Source: Acidimicrobiia bacterium
Lineage (GTDB): Bacteria; Actinomycetota; Acidimicrobiia; IMCC26256; PALSA-610
Reading direction: 5' to 3'
Length of the DNA stretch: 64,000 bases
Assembly: GCA_036271555.1 (NCBI GenBank)
Contig: DATBAK010000001.1
Location: forward strand, 62,001-126,000
In this document: positions 16,612 through 25,266 of the stretch, in pieces
How the letters are laid out: each line of letters begins with the position of its first letter
Numbering within the stretch: position 1 is the stretch's first letter
Made by a program: the position numbers and the translations under genes
Notes under the pieces: generated by a model
Databases searched by the model: none
What the model was told of the DNA's origin: nothing
The model's input: the letters and a program-made list of their open reading frames with translations, nothing else

Positions 16612-17976
16612 ATGACAACGGCGACGGATTCGATCACAACTCGAGCGGGCGAGATCGCGCAGCAGGAAGGCGAGCGGCTGCTCGGCCGCACCACCGCGTC
16701 GAAGCGACTCTACGAGCGCGCCCTCGGCTCGCTGCCGATGGGTGTCGGCTCGTCGTTCCAGGTCGGTGACCCGTACCCGCTGTATCTCACCGAGGGCAAG
16801 GGCAGCCGCGTCTTCGACGTCGACCGCAACGAGTACGTCGACTTCCACAACGGCTTCGGCTGCATGGTCGTCGGCCACGCGCACCCGAAGGTCGCGGAGG
16901 CGATCGCCCACGCGGCCCACACCGGTACGCACTTCGCGGCCCCGACCGAGGCGACCGTGCACCTCGCCGAGGTTCTGTGCGACCGCTACCGCGTCGAGCA
17001 GGTGCGGTTCTGCAACTCCGGCACCGAGGCGACGATGCACGCGATCCGCGTCGCACGCGCCGCGACCGGACGCGAGGACATCATCAAGATCGAGGGCTCG
17101 TATCACGGGCACCACGACACGGTGATGTTCTCGGTCGTGCCGAACTCCGACGTCATGGGCGGTCGCGAGCAACCCGCGTCGACACCGATGTCGCTCGGCA
17201 TCCCGGCCGACGTCGGCAAGCACGTGCACGTCGTTCCGTTCAACGACCTCGGCGCGCTCGAACGCGCGCTCGACGAGCACGGCGACAAGATCGCGTGTCT
17301 CATCCTCGAGCCGGTGATGATGAACATCGGCATCGCGCAGCCGCAGCCCGGCTATCTCCAAGGCATGAAGGACCTCCTGCACAAGCACGGCGCGCTGCTC
17401 GTGTTCGACGAGGTGAAATCGGGCGCGACGGTCGCGTACGGCGGGGCGGCCGACCGCTACGGCGTACAGCCCGACCTCGCGTGCTGGGCGAAGGCGACCT
17501 TCGGTGGGACGCCGGGCGCGGCGTTCGGCGGCGCGCGCGATGTGATGGCGATCGTCGAGAAGGGCGCCGCGCAGCAGGGCACGTTCAACGGCAACCCGCT
17601 CGTCGCCGCCGCCGCGCTCGCGACGCTCACGGAAGTGCTGACGCCCGAAGCGTACGAGTACCTCGCGAAGATCGGGACGCGGCTCGCCGAAGGTTGTGCG
17701 CGCGCGATGAAGGAGAACGGCATCCCCGGGCACGCGGTCGACCTCGGCGCGAAGGGTTGCGTGTCGTACCGGCCCGAGCCGCTCACGAACTACCGCGACT
17801 TCCTCGAGGCCAACACCGACCTCTACGAAGCGTCGTATCCGTGGATGATCAACCGCGGTGTGTTCATGACGCCCGGCGACGAGGAACAGTGGACGCTGTC
17901 GGTGCAACACACCGACGCCGACATCGACCGCTACGTCGACGCCTTCGCCGACCTCTGCGCCGCGCTCGCGGGCTGA
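16612..17976 (+). CDS. Class III (HemL-like) PLP aminotransferase
   Basis: The 454-residue fold type I PLP enzyme resembles glutamate-1-semialdehyde aminomutase but sits in a catabolic cluster. Visible are RFCNSGTEATMHAIR, the GSYHGHHDT segment, LLVFDEVKSG with the Asp that contacts the PLP nitrogen, and CWAKATFGGTPGAAFGG with the Schiff-base Lys. HemL proper would normally lie with other heme genes, and none are here, so transamination of an amine or omega-amino acid is more likely. GGAGGAG upstream gives a good ribosome binding site. It is preceded by the structured element at 16502-16591. Confidence 0.8.
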   Translation: MTTATDSITTRAGEIAQQEGERLLGRTTASKRLYERALGSLPMGVGSSFQVGDPYPLYLTEGKGSRVFDVDRNEYVDFHNGFGCMVVGHAHPKVAEAIAHAAHTGTHFAAPTEATVHLAEVLCDRYRVEQVRFCNSGTEATMHAIRVARAATGREDIIKIEGSYHGHHDTVMFSVVPNSDVMGGREQPASTPMSLGIPADVGKHVHVVPFNDLGALERALDEHGDKIACLILEPVMMNIGIAQPQPGYLQGMKDLLHKHGALLVFDEVKSGATVAYGGAADRYGVQPDLACWAKATFGGTPGAAFGGARDVMAIVEKGAAQQGTFNGNPLVAAAALATLTEVLTPEAYEYLAKIGTRLAEGCARAMKENGIPGHAVDLGAKGCVSYRPEPLTNYRDFLEANTDLYEASYPWMINRGVFMTPGDEEQWTLSVQHTDADIDRYVDAFADLCAALAG

Positions 17977-17990
17977 GCAACCCGAAGCGG

Positions 17991-18479
17991 ATGGTCCGGA
18001 CGGAACCGGTCAAGAAGCGCCGGCGCGCGCCGGTCGAGCTCGACGACGCCGACAAGACGCTCGTCGAGCTCCTGCAGCAGGACGGCCGCCTCCCCTACGC
18101 GCGCCTGGCGACGCAGGTCGGATTGTCGGAGGCCGCGGTGCGCCAGCGCGTGCAGCGACTCATCGAGCACAAGGTCGTGCAGATCGTCGCGGTGACCGAC
18201 CCGCTCACGCTCGGCTTCCGTCGCCAGGCGATGGTCGGCGTGAAGATCGAGGGCGACATCCTCGAGGTCGCCGACGCGCTCGCTGCGATTCCCGAGGTCG
18301 ACTACGTCGTGTGCACCTCGGGATCGTTCGACCTGCTCTTCGAGTTCGTGTGCGAGGACGACGAGCATCTGCTCGCGCTCTTGAACGACCGCGTGCGGAC
18401 GATCGCCGGCGTCCGCTCGACCGAGACGTTCATGTACCTACGCTTGCGCAAGCAGACCTACGCATGGGGAACCCGATGA
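17991..18479 (+). CDS. Lrp/AsnC-family regulator
   Basis: The 162-residue protein has a winged HTH (LDDADKTLVELLQQDGRLPY, then VGLSEAAVRQRVQRL) at residues 18-65 and an RAM/AsnC ligand domain (QAMVGVKIEGD, DYVVCTSGSFDLLFEFVCED) at residues 80-160. Lrp proteins sense amino acids and control their metabolism. It lies between two aminotransferases and its TGA overlaps the ATG of the next by 4 nt, so it is likely the local regulator of this operon. Confidence 0.9.
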   Translation: MVRTEPVKKRRRAPVELDDADKTLVELLQQDGRLPYARLATQVGLSEAAVRQRVQRLIEHKVVQIVAVTDPLTLGFRRQAMVGVKIEGDILEVADALAAIPEVDYVVCTSGSFDLLFEFVCEDDEHLLALLNDRVRTIAGVRSTETFMYLRLRKQTYAWGTR

Positions 18480-19873
18480 CCGACCACGACCGCGCCGGTG
18501 GCTACGACAACGCGGTGCTGCAGGCCAACGCCCGCCGACATCTGTGGATGCACTTCAGCCAGCTCGGCCAGTTCCGCGACCACGAGATCCCGCTCATCAT
18601 GCGGGGCGAAGGCTGCTCCGTCTGGGACCAGCACGGTGACCGCAAGCTCGACGCGCTGTCGGGACTGTTCACGGTTCAGGTCGGGCACGGCCGCCGGCGC
18701 CTCGCGCAGGCCGCGGCCGCGCAGGCCGAGACGCTGGAGTACTGGCCGATCTGGTCGTTCGCGCACCCGCCCGCGATCGAGCTCGCGACGAAGCTCGCCG
18801 AGCTCTCGCCGGGCGACCTCAACCGCGTGTTCTTCACGACCGGCGGTTCGGAAGCGGTCGAGTCGGCGTGGAAGCTCGCGCGGCAGTACTTCCGCGCGAT
18901 CGGGCAGCCGCAGCGCTACAAGGTCATCGCGCGCCGCACCGCGTACCACGGCACGACGATGGGCGCGCTCGCGCTGACCGGCGTCCCGAGCTTCCGCACG
19001 CCGTTCGAACCGCTCACGCCCGGCGGTGTGCACGTCGCGAACACGAACTCGTTCCGCCACCCGCTCGCGAAGGACGAGCACGCGTTCATGACGCTGACGA
19101 CCGACGCGATCGAGGAGGCGATCCTCTTCGAAGGACCCGAGACCGTCGCGGCCGTCATCCTCGAGCCGGTGCAGAACGCGGGCGGATGTCTCCCGCCGCC
19201 GGCCGGCTACTTCCAGCGCGTGCGCGAGATCTGCGACCGCTACGGCGTGCTGCTCATCTCCGACGAGGTGATCTGCGCATACGGACGACTCGGCACGATG
19301 TTCGGCTCGCAGCGGTACGACTACGTACCCGACATCCTCACGAGCGCGAAGGGGCTCACGAGCGGCTACTCACCGCTCGGCGCGGTGCTGTGCCGCGACT
19401 TCCTCGCCGAGCCGTTCCTCGGATCCGAACCCAACTCCTTCACGCACGGCCTCACGTTCGGCGGTCACCCCGTGAGCTGCGCGGTCGGACTCGAGAACCT
19501 CGCGATCTTCGAGGAGGAAGACATCCTCGGCAACGTCGCGCGGCACGAGGCCGGCTTCCATGAGCGGCTCGTCGGTCTGTACGACATCCCGATCGTGGGC
19601 GACGTGCGCGGCACCGGCTACTTCTGGGCGATCGAGCTGGTGGCCGACCAGCAGACCAACGCCCGCCTCGACCGCCAGCTCGGCTCGCAGCTGCTGCGCG
19701 GCTTCATCGGCCCCGAGACGTTCGCGGCGGGTCTGATCTGCCGGGTCGACGACCGCGGCGACCTGGTGATCCAGCTCTCACCACCGCTCATCGCGGGCGA
19801 CACCGAGCTCGACGAGATCGAGAGCATCCTGCGGCGCGTGCTCACCGAAGCCGCGAGCAAGGTCGCGGCGTGA
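18476..19873 (+). CDS. Class III omega-aminotransferase (putrescine/beta-alanine:pyruvate type)
   Basis: The 465-residue PLP enzyme resembles SpuC and beta-alanine:pyruvate transaminases: LDALSGLFTVQVGHGRRRL, FFTTGGSEAVESAWKLAR, RRTAYHGTTMGALALTG, LLISDEVICAYGRLG with the PLP Asp, TSAKGLTSGYSPLGAV with the Schiff-base Lys, and THGLTFGGHPVSCAV. Such enzymes pass the amino group of diamines or omega-amino acids to pyruvate, giving alanine. The alanine dehydrogenase gene that follows would deaminate that alanine and regenerate pyruvate. Confidence 0.88.
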   Translation: MTDHDRAGGYDNAVLQANARRHLWMHFSQLGQFRDHEIPLIMRGEGCSVWDQHGDRKLDALSGLFTVQVGHGRRRLAQAAAAQAETLEYWPIWSFAHPPAIELATKLAELSPGDLNRVFFTTGGSEAVESAWKLARQYFRAIGQPQRYKVIARRTAYHGTTMGALALTGVPSFRTPFEPLTPGGVHVANTNSFRHPLAKDEHAFMTLTTDAIEEAILFEGPETVAAVILEPVQNAGGCLPPPAGYFQRVREICDRYGVLLISDEVICAYGRLGTMFGSQRYDYVPDILTSAKGLTSGYSPLGAVLCRDFLAEPFLGSEPNSFTHGLTFGGHPVSCAVGLENLAIFEEEDILGNVARHEAGFHERLVGLYDIPIVGDVRGTGYFWAIELVADQQTNARLDRQLGSQLLRGFIGPETFAAGLICRVDDRGDLVIQLSPPLIAGDTELDEIESILRRVLTEAASKVAA

Positions 19874-19922
19874 ACATGGGTTCGACTCGGCCCGTGCGCC
19901 ACGCGGGCGAAGGCGCGAGCGC

Positions 19923-21041
19923 ATGATGACGGTCGGCGTGCCGCGTGAGGTCAAGAAGGACGAGCACCGCGTCGCGATCACACCCGACGGCGTGCACGAG
20001 ATGGCGAGTCACGGAGTCACCGTCGTCGTCGAGACCGGTGCGGGCGCGGACTCGAGCATCGCCGACGACGACTACCGCGCGGTCGGCGCGGAGATCGCGC
20101 CCGACGCGGAGACCGTGTGGGGTCGCGCGGGTCTCGTGATGAAGGTGAAGGAGCCGCAGGCGTCGGAGTTCGCGTTCATGCGCGCCGACCTCACGCTGTT
20201 CACGTACCTCCACCTCGCCGCGTATCCCGAAGTCGCCGACGCGCTGTTGCACGCGGGCACGACCGGCATCGCGTACGAGACGGTGCAGCTCAACGGCGCA
20301 CTCCCGCTGCTCGCGCCGATGAGCGAGGTCGCGGGGCGCATGGCACCGCAGGTCGGCGCGCACTTCCTCGAACGTCGCCCCGGAGGTCGCGGCATCCTCA
20401 TGGGTGGCGCGCCGGGTGTGCGGCCCGCGCGCGTCGTCGTGCTCGGCGCGGGCAACGTCGGCTGGAACGCGGCGTGGATCGCGCAGGGGATGGAAGCCGA
20501 GGTGCTCCTGCTCGACAAGAACCTCGACCGCCTGCGCTGGGTCGACCAGATCCACCGCGGCCGCATCATGACGCTCGCGAGCAACACCGCGGCGGTCGCG
20601 CGCGCGGTCGCCGACGCCGACCTCGTGATCGGAGCGGTGCTCGTGCCTGGGGGGCGGGCGCCGCAACTCGTGACCGAGACGATGATCAGGACGATGAAGG
20701 AACGGACCGTCATCGTCGACTGCGCGATCGATCAGGGCGGCTGCATCGAGGGCATCAAGGAGACCACGCACACCGACCCCGTCTACGAGCGGTTCGGCGT
20801 GCTGCACTACGCGGTCGGCAACGTTCCCGGTGCCGTGCCGAACACGTCGACGTACGCGCTGACGAACGCGACGTTGCCCTACGCGGTCGAGCTCGCGACG
20901 CGCGGCGTGCACGCGGCGGTGCGCGCCGATGCCGCGCTCGCGATGGGCGTGAACACGTTCGCCGGCGCGGTGCCGAACGCGGCCGTCGCCGACGCGCTCG
21001 GCCGCGATCGCGCCGACCTGGAGTCGTTACTCGGCGGGTAG
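19923..21041 (+). CDS. ald: Alanine dehydrogenase
   Basis: The 372-residue protein is full length. It begins [20 protein letters not shown], has the substrate-binding KVKEPQ block near residue 75, [10 protein letters not shown] with the active-site His, the NAD fold [15 protein letters not shown] near residue 172, and the [20 protein letters not shown] block near residue 300. It interconverts L-alanine and pyruvate with NAD. Downstream of two aminotransferases it fits amino-group disposal and pyruvate recycling. Its last 15 bp overlap the convergent csrA gene. Confidence 0.95.
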   Translation: MMTVGVPREVKKDEHRVAITPDGVHEMASHGVTVVVETGAGADSSIADDDYRAVGAEIAPDAETVWGRAGLVMKVKEPQASEFAFMRADLTLFTYLHLAAYPEVADALLHAGTTGIAYETVQLNGALPLLAPMSEVAGRMAPQVGAHFLERRPGGRGILMGGAPGVRPARVVVLGAGNVGWNAAWIAQGMEAEVLLLDKNLDRLRWVDQIHRGRIMTLASNTAAVARAVADADLVIGAVLVPGGRAPQLVTETMIRTMKERTVIVDCAIDQGGCIEGIKETTHTDPVYERFGVLHYAVGNVPGAVPNTSTYALTNATLPYAVELATRGVHAAVRADAALAMGVNTFAGAVPNAAVADALGRDRADLESLLGG

Positions 21042-21275
21042 TGCGCTCGCGTGGTCGTCGACGAGGTCGATCACCTGCTCCTCGTCGGACTGCGCGTTCG
21101 CTTCGCGCGCGGCGTCGCGCTGCAGCGCGAGATAAACCTCTTCGCGGTGCACGTCGACCGAACGCGGGGCCTTGATCCCGATGCGTACCTGGTCGCCACG
21201 GACGTCGAGCACGGTTACGACGACATCGTCGCCGATCATGATGCTCTGGTTCGCGCGACGGGTGAGCACGAGCAC
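21027..21275 (-). CDS. csrA: Carbon storage regulator CsrA
   Basis: The 82-residue protein is Csr[45 protein letters not shown], with the RNA-contacting Arg in LTRR and in [13 protein letters not shown] longer acidic C-tail ([11 protein letters not shown]) is present. CsrA binds GGA-containing loops in mRNAs; in flagellated Gram-positives it represses flagellin translation and is antagonised by FliW. Here it follows a flgN-like gene, but no fliW is adjacent. GTG start with a strong SD. Overlaps the end of ald convergently. Confidence 0.95.
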   Translation of the reverse strand: MLVLTRRANQSIMIGDDVVVTVLDVRGDQVRIGIKAPRSVDVHREEVYLALQRDAAREANAQSDEEQVIDLVDDHASALPAE

Positions 21276-21283
21276 GGGGACCT

Positions 21284-21293
21284 CCCTCCGTGT
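21284..21293 (-). promoter_or_regulatory. Candidate CsrA site overlapping the csrA Shine-Dalgarno
   Basis: On the minus strand ACACGGAGGG overlaps the SD GGAGGGAGG (21281-21289) of csrA, 5 nt from its GTG. It follows the CsrA consensus pattern ACANGGANG, which suggests autoregulation of translation. Confidence 0.5.
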
Positions 21294-21319
21294 ACCGCGT
21301 CGAGCATACGACGCACGTG

Positions 21320-21349
21320 GTGCTCGCGCGCGTCTTCACGCGCGAGCAC
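21320..21349 (-). promoter_or_regulatory. Perfect 11-bp hairpin in the flgN-csrA gap
   Basis: GTGCTCGCGCG and CGCGCGAGCAC enclose an 8-nt loop. It lies between the flgN-like stop and the csrA start. It could be a processing or attenuation structure. No U-tract follows, and the loop has no GGA, so it is not itself an obvious CsrA site. Confidence 0.5.
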
Positions 21350-21384
21350 GCGCGCGTCGTTGTGAGTTCGCAGTTGCGTTCGGG

Positions 21385-21963
21385 CTACCGCAAGAAGTCG
21401 ACGAGCGACGGAATGCGCGCGACGACGGCGTCCGTACGCTCGTTCGCGCGTGCGCGACCGCTCTTGCCGCGCGGCGCGACGCGCGCCTGCGCGGTTGTCT
21501 GTTCACGCGGCGGTGTGACGAGGTCGGCAACGGCGCGCGACACAGCTGTCGCGCCGTGTTCCTCCGAAGGAGATGAAAGCGAGATCACTGCGGGTGCACT
21601 CTCGCGGCGCGTGCGACTGCGACGCGCAGAGCGGTCGACGTCGCGTGCGAGCGCGAGGAGCGCGCGGCGATGATCGGCGAAGATGCCCGTCCATTCGGGC
21701 GGCGCGCACTCCGCGAGCGCTTCGAGCGTCACGTCGGAATCGAGTCCCAGCGCATCGGTCAGCGCGTGCATGTGGATGCTGCGCTCGAGCTCGACCGCCT
21801 TCAGTGCGCTCAGCACCGACTCGACCTCGCGGTCCGCGCGGGGCAGCCAACGGGTGCGGCCGGCCCGGGCGAGCAGCCGCTCCGAGTCGAGCTTGAACGA
21901 GAGCAGCTCGAGCAGGTTGCGCTCGCGCCAGAGAATGTTCGAGACGTCTTGCAGCTGCTGCAT
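21385..21963 (-). CDS. flgN: FlgN-like flagellar export chaperone
   Basis: The 192-residue protein has a helical first 110 residues with a FlgN-like pattern: MQQLQDVSNILWRERNLLEL, then LLSFKLDSERLLA. The tail of about 80 residues is Arg/Ser/Thr-rich and probably disordered. FlgN chaperones the hook-junction proteins FlgK and FlgL. The ATG at 21963 is preferred: GGAGAGG lies 6 nt upstream and the segment before it is not conserved in type. It lies between a LuxR regulator and csrA, but flgK, flgL and fliW are not seen here. The family call is moderate because it rests on pattern and context. Confidence 0.6.
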   Translation of the reverse strand: MQQLQDVSNILWRERNLLELLSFKLDSERLLARAGRTRWLPRADREVESVLSALKAVELERSIHMHALTDALGLDSDVTLEALAECAPPEWTGIFADHRRALLALARDVDRSARRSRTRRESAPAVISLSSPSEEHGATAVSRAVADLVTPPREQTTAQARVAPRGKSGRARANERTDAVVARIPSLVDFLR

Positions 21964-22033
21964 CGGGCCTCTCCGTGGCGACGCTTCGTGGTCCCGATTC
22001 ATCGGCAGATACCACGGAGAGTGAAGAGTCTGT

Positions 22034-22723
22034 CTAGGCCAGAAGACCCAGCCCGACCGCGCGGCTGAGGGCCTCTTGGCGGTTGCGCACCTCGAGCTTG
22101 GCGTAGAGGTGCACGAGGTGGGACTTCACGGTCGCCACCGTCACCGAGAGCGACGCCGCGATCTCGCGGTTGGTCGCGCCGCCCGCGAGGAGCGCCAGCA
22201 CCTCGCGCTCCCGGTACGTGAGGAGGTCGTGCCCGCGCTCGCCCGCGTCGGGCTCGCTCGCCTCGAGCGTGCCGACGAGCCCGGTGGAGAGCATCGGCGC
22301 CACGAACCGGCCGCCGGCGAGCACGGTGGCGAAGGCCTCCCGCAGCTCGTCGGGACCACCGCCCCGGAGGGCGACCCCGTCGGCGCCGACCTCCACGATC
22401 GCCGCCACCCGGTCGACGTGCGCGGTCCCGAGCAGGGCCACGATCAGGGTGCGGGTCGAGGCGGCGCGGGCCCGGCGCACGGCCTCGAGCAGCGGCATGT
22501 CGGCGGGGGAGCCCACGACCGCGAGGTCGGCGTCGTGGAGCCGCACCAGCTCCGCGCCCTCCCGGCCACCGGCCGCACCGGCAGCGACGACGACCCCCTC
22601 GGGCCCCGCATCGGCCAGCACGCCCGCGAGTCCGAGCCGCACGAGGGCGAGCTCGTCGACGACGACCGCCGAGCGCGCCGCGCGCGCGGCGCGGCTCTCG
22701 CTGGCTGGGCTGATCGGCTCCAA
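22034..22723 (-). CDS. LuxR-family response-regulator-like protein with degenerate receiver
   Basis: The 229-residue protein has an N-terminal receiver-like domain (residues 17-130) and a C-terminal LuxR helix-turn-helix (LLTYREREVLALLAGGATNR, ASLSVTVATVKSHLVHLYAK). The receiver lacks the usual acceptor Asp: the third strand reads ADLAVVGSPADM where LLDxxMP is expected. Phosphorylation control is therefore doubtful. It is divergent from the FliA-like sigma factor and upstream of flgN-csrA, so it may control the motility block. Confidence 0.85.
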   Translation of the reverse strand: MEPISPASESRAARAARSAVVVDELALVRLGLAGVLADAGPEGVVVAAGAAGGREGAELVRLHDADLAVVGSPADMPLLEAVRRARAASTRTLIVALLGTAHVDRVAAIVEVGADGVALRGGGPDELREAFATVLAGGRFVAPMLSTGLVGTLEASEPDAGERGHDLLTYREREVLALLAGGATNREIAASLSVTVATVKSHLVHLYAKLEVRNRQEALSRAVGLGLLA

Positions 22724-22900
22724 CGGCGTCCCGCCGGCTCGCCCCGGCGTCCCCCTCCCTCGGAACCCAGGGTACCGGCCGCCACGCAGCGCGGTGACAC
22801 GACCGGGCTCGGCGAATCAACCGGGGGGTTGATTCAAGAAAATCGCGCGTTTCAGACGACACCACATCCAGAGGCAAGCACGACCGCTCTGGGGGACAAC

Positions 22901-23794
22901 GTGAAGACCAACATGATCGACGAGACGCGCGCCCAACTCGAATCCGATCTCGTGCGGGAGAACCTCGCGCTCGTTCAGTACGTGACGTCGGAGATCGCTC
23001 ACCGCGTCCCGAGCCACGTGAACCGGGGCGACCTCGTGTCGGCGGGCATGCTCGGGTTGGCGCAGGCCGCCCGCAGCTTCGACCCCGATCGCGGCATCGC
23101 CTTCGATCGTTTCGCCTCCACCCGCATCCGCGGCGCGCTGCTCGACGAGCTGCGCGGCCGCGACTGGGCGAGCCGTTCGGTGCGCGCCCGGGCACGCGGC
23201 ATGCAGCAGGCGACCGACGAGCTGACCAACAAGCTCGGCCGCCCGCCGACGCCCGAAGAGATCGCCGACGCACTGCACATCCCCGCCGACACGGTGCGCA
23301 AGCTCGTCGACGACGTGCACCGCGCCACCGTCCTCAACTACGAGTCGCTCGTCATCGAGGGCGACGCCGAGGAGTTCCTGACCGCCGGCGAGCTCAGCCC
23401 CGAGGACGCGATCCTCGAGCGCGAGCGCCGCGGGGTGCTCACGGATGCCGTCGCCGCGTTGCCGGAGCGCCTGCGCCGCGTCGTCGTCGGCTACTTCTTC
23501 GAGGAGCGTTCGATGCAGGCGCTCGCCGACGAGCTGGGAGTGAGCGAGAGCCGCGTGTCGCAGCTGCGCGCCGAGGCGCTGCTCCTGCTGAAGGACGGCA
23601 TGAACAGCCAGCTCGATCCCGACCAGCTCGCGCCCGAGCCCCGGCCCAACGGCCGCGTCGCCCGGCGCAAGGCCGCGTACTACACGTCGGTCGCCGGCGG
23701 CTCGACGCCCCAGCAACGGATCTCGGAAGCGGGCCAGAGCATCTACGACAAGGTCGCCGCCCGCGAAGAGCAGGAGCGCGCGGTTCTCTCCTAA
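22901..23794 (+). CDS. FliA/WhiG-family (sigma-28) sigma factor
   Basis: The 297-residue protein has sigma region 2 (LVRENLALVQYVTSEIAHRV; GDLVSAGMLGLAQAARSFDP; FDRFASTRIRGALLDELRG), region 3 (ATDELTNKLGRPPTPEEIAD) and region 4 (YFFEERSMQALADELGVSES). That layout is FliA/WhiG. About 45 basic residues follow region 4. The GTG at 22901 has GGGGG 5 nt upstream; the Met 12 bp later is an alternative. It would drive flagellar or developmental genes. The 22724-22900 gap is a divergent promoter region with an AT-richer stretch and no gene. Confidence 0.9.
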   Translation: MKTNMIDETRAQLESDLVRENLALVQYVTSEIAHRVPSHVNRGDLVSAGMLGLAQAARSFDPDRGIAFDRFASTRIRGALLDELRGRDWASRSVRARARGMQQATDELTNKLGRPPTPEEIADALHIPADTVRKLVDDVHRATVLNYESLVIEGDAEEFLTAGELSPEDAILERERRGVLTDAVAALPERLRRVVVGYFFEERSMQALADELGVSESRVSQLRAEALLLLKDGMNSQLDPDQLAPEPRPNGRVARRKAAYYTSVAGGSTPQQRISEAGQSIYDKVAAREEQERAVLS

Positions 23795-23824
23795 GTACCT
23801 CGGTACCCGCGGCAGACTGGTGGC

Positions 23825-24700
23825 GTGAGCGTCCCGCGCACGCCGTCGCCCGCTCGCCGGGCTCTGGGTTGGGGCGCCGTGGCGCTCGGGCTCGTCGCCG
23901 TCGTCGCGATGGCCGCCAACGGCGCGGTCTGGAGCACGCAGCACGACGCCGGCGCGCGCTCGCTGCCGCACGCGGTCGTCGTCGGCGCGCTCGTCGTCGC
24001 CGGTGGGCTCGGTGTGCTGCTGATCCTCGCCGCGCTCGCGACCACGCGCGCGGGCGAGACACCCGAGCAACGGCGCCGGCGCTGGGCGACCGCGGTCAGC
24101 TTCATCGTCGCGATCGCGCTCATCTCGATCATCCGCTTGTCGATCGGCGGACTGCACGCCAACGACTCGTCGCACTCGTCGGGCGGATCGGGGAACGCGC
24201 ACCCGGTCGGGCCGACCGGCGCGGGAACCCACGCCGCGCCGGCAACGTGGTTGCCGCTCGTGTTCGTCGCGCTCGGCGTCGTTGCACTGTTCCTCACGAC
24301 GCAGGCACGACGGCGGCCGCGCGTCCCGCCCGAAGGGGTCGCGGCGGAGGACGAGACGATCGCGCTGCTCGACGCATCGCTCGACGACCTGCGGCGCGAA
24401 CCCGACCCGCGGCGCGCGGTCGTCGCCGCGTACGCGCGGATGGAGCGTCGCCTCGCGGCGCGCGGCTTCGCTCGTCGACCCGCCGAGACGCCGACCGAGT
24501 ACCTGCAACGGGCGCTCAGCCCCCGCGCGTCCGGCGCGCCAACGGTCGGGGTCGAGCCACTCCGCGAGCTCACCGAGCTCGCGGAGCTCGCGCGGTTCTC
24601 GGCCGCGCCGATCGACGAGGCGATGCGAGCACGCGCGATCGCGGCGCTCGAGCACCTCCGCGCCGAGCTCCGCACGGCCGACGTTCGCGTCGCGGTCTGA
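23825..24700 (+). CDS. DUF4129 membrane protein
   Basis: The 291-residue protein has four predicted membrane segments (about residues 15-35, 48-70, 88-108, 140-158) and a C-terminal DUF4129 domain (ASLDDLRREPDPRRAVVAAYARMERRLA, then ETPTEYLQRAL). DUF4129 proteins accompany MoxR ATPases and DUF58 proteins, as here. The proposed role is at the cell surface, possibly in protease- or transglutaminase-linked maturation. A CAGACT box lies 6 nt before the GTG start. It is the first gene of a five-gene operon. Confidence 0.8.
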   Translation: MSVPRTPSPARRALGWGAVALGLVAVVAMAANGAVWSTQHDAGARSLPHAVVVGALVVAGGLGVLLILAALATTRAGETPEQRRRRWATAVSFIVAIALISIIRLSIGGLHANDSSHSSGGSGNAHPVGPTGAGTHAAPATWLPLVFVALGVVALFLTTQARRRPRVPPEGVAAEDETIALLDASLDDLRREPDPRRAVVAAYARMERRLAARGFARRPAETPTEYLQRALSPRASGAPTVGVEPLRELTELAELARFSAAPIDEAMRARAIAALEHLRAELRTADVRVAV

Positions 24701-24711
24701 GTCTGCCGACG

Positions 24712-25266
24712 ATGCCGAGCGTCGACGCGGGACGGCAGGCTCGGCGCACGCGGCGACGGCTCGTCGGCACCACGGTCGTCACGATCCTCGTCGCCGCGAA
24801 CGCGATCGCGTTCGATCCCGACGAGCGCCGGCTCGTCGTGCAGCTCGCGTTCGCGGCGCTCGGCCTGATCGCAGTCATCGCCGCGGTCGGCGTCCTACGA
24901 CGGGCCGCACCGCTCGCGCCGCGATCGCCCCTCGACCGTCCGCCACCGCGTCCCCGACCCGGCCCGCCCACGCCCCCGGCCGATCTCGTGCGCGTCGCCC
25001 GCCGGCTCGAGGCCGCGCAGGCGTCCGCGGCGGACGCGCGCCGTCACCTCGGACCGCTCGTCGCCACGATCGCGGCCGACCGGTTGCGCGACCGCGCGCA
25101 CTCCCTCGTCGAGCCCGATTCCGTGTTCTCGAGCCTGCCCCAGCCGGTGGCTCCCGAGCTCGCGCTCGTCCTCGATCCGGCGCTCGACGACGTCGACACG
25201 CGCGCGCTCCCGGGCCTCGATGCAGAGCGGGCCGACGCGCTCGTACGCGCACTGGAGACGTTGTGA
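24712..25266 (+). CDS. Membrane protein of unknown function in the MoxR operon
   Basis: The 184-residue protein has a basic N-terminus (RQARRTRRRL), two hydrophobic segments (about 21-38 and 48-66), a Pro/Arg linker and a cytoplasmic helical C-terminal half. I recognise no family. Its stop overlaps the GTG of moxR, so it is translationally coupled to the chaperone ATPase and probably works with it. Confidence 0.7.
   Translation: MPSVDAGRQARRTRRRLVGTTVVTILVAANAIAFDPDERRLVVQLAFAALGLIAVIAAVGVLRRAAPLAPRSPLDRPPPRPRPGPPTPPADLVRVARRLEAAQASAADARRHLGPLVATIAADRLRDRAHSLVEPDSVFSSLPQPVAPELALVLDPALDDVDTRALPGLDAERADALVRALETL

Noticed and set aside
16612-17976. hemL (glutamate-1-semialdehyde aminomutase)
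   Set aside because: Sequence pattern is HemL-like, but the catabolic context with PatD-like ALDH, Lrp and Ald and no heme genes argues for an aminotransferase.
21320-21349. Intrinsic terminator of flgN
   Set aside because: The stem is perfect but no U-tract follows and csrA starts 45 nt later, so read-through or processing is equally likely.
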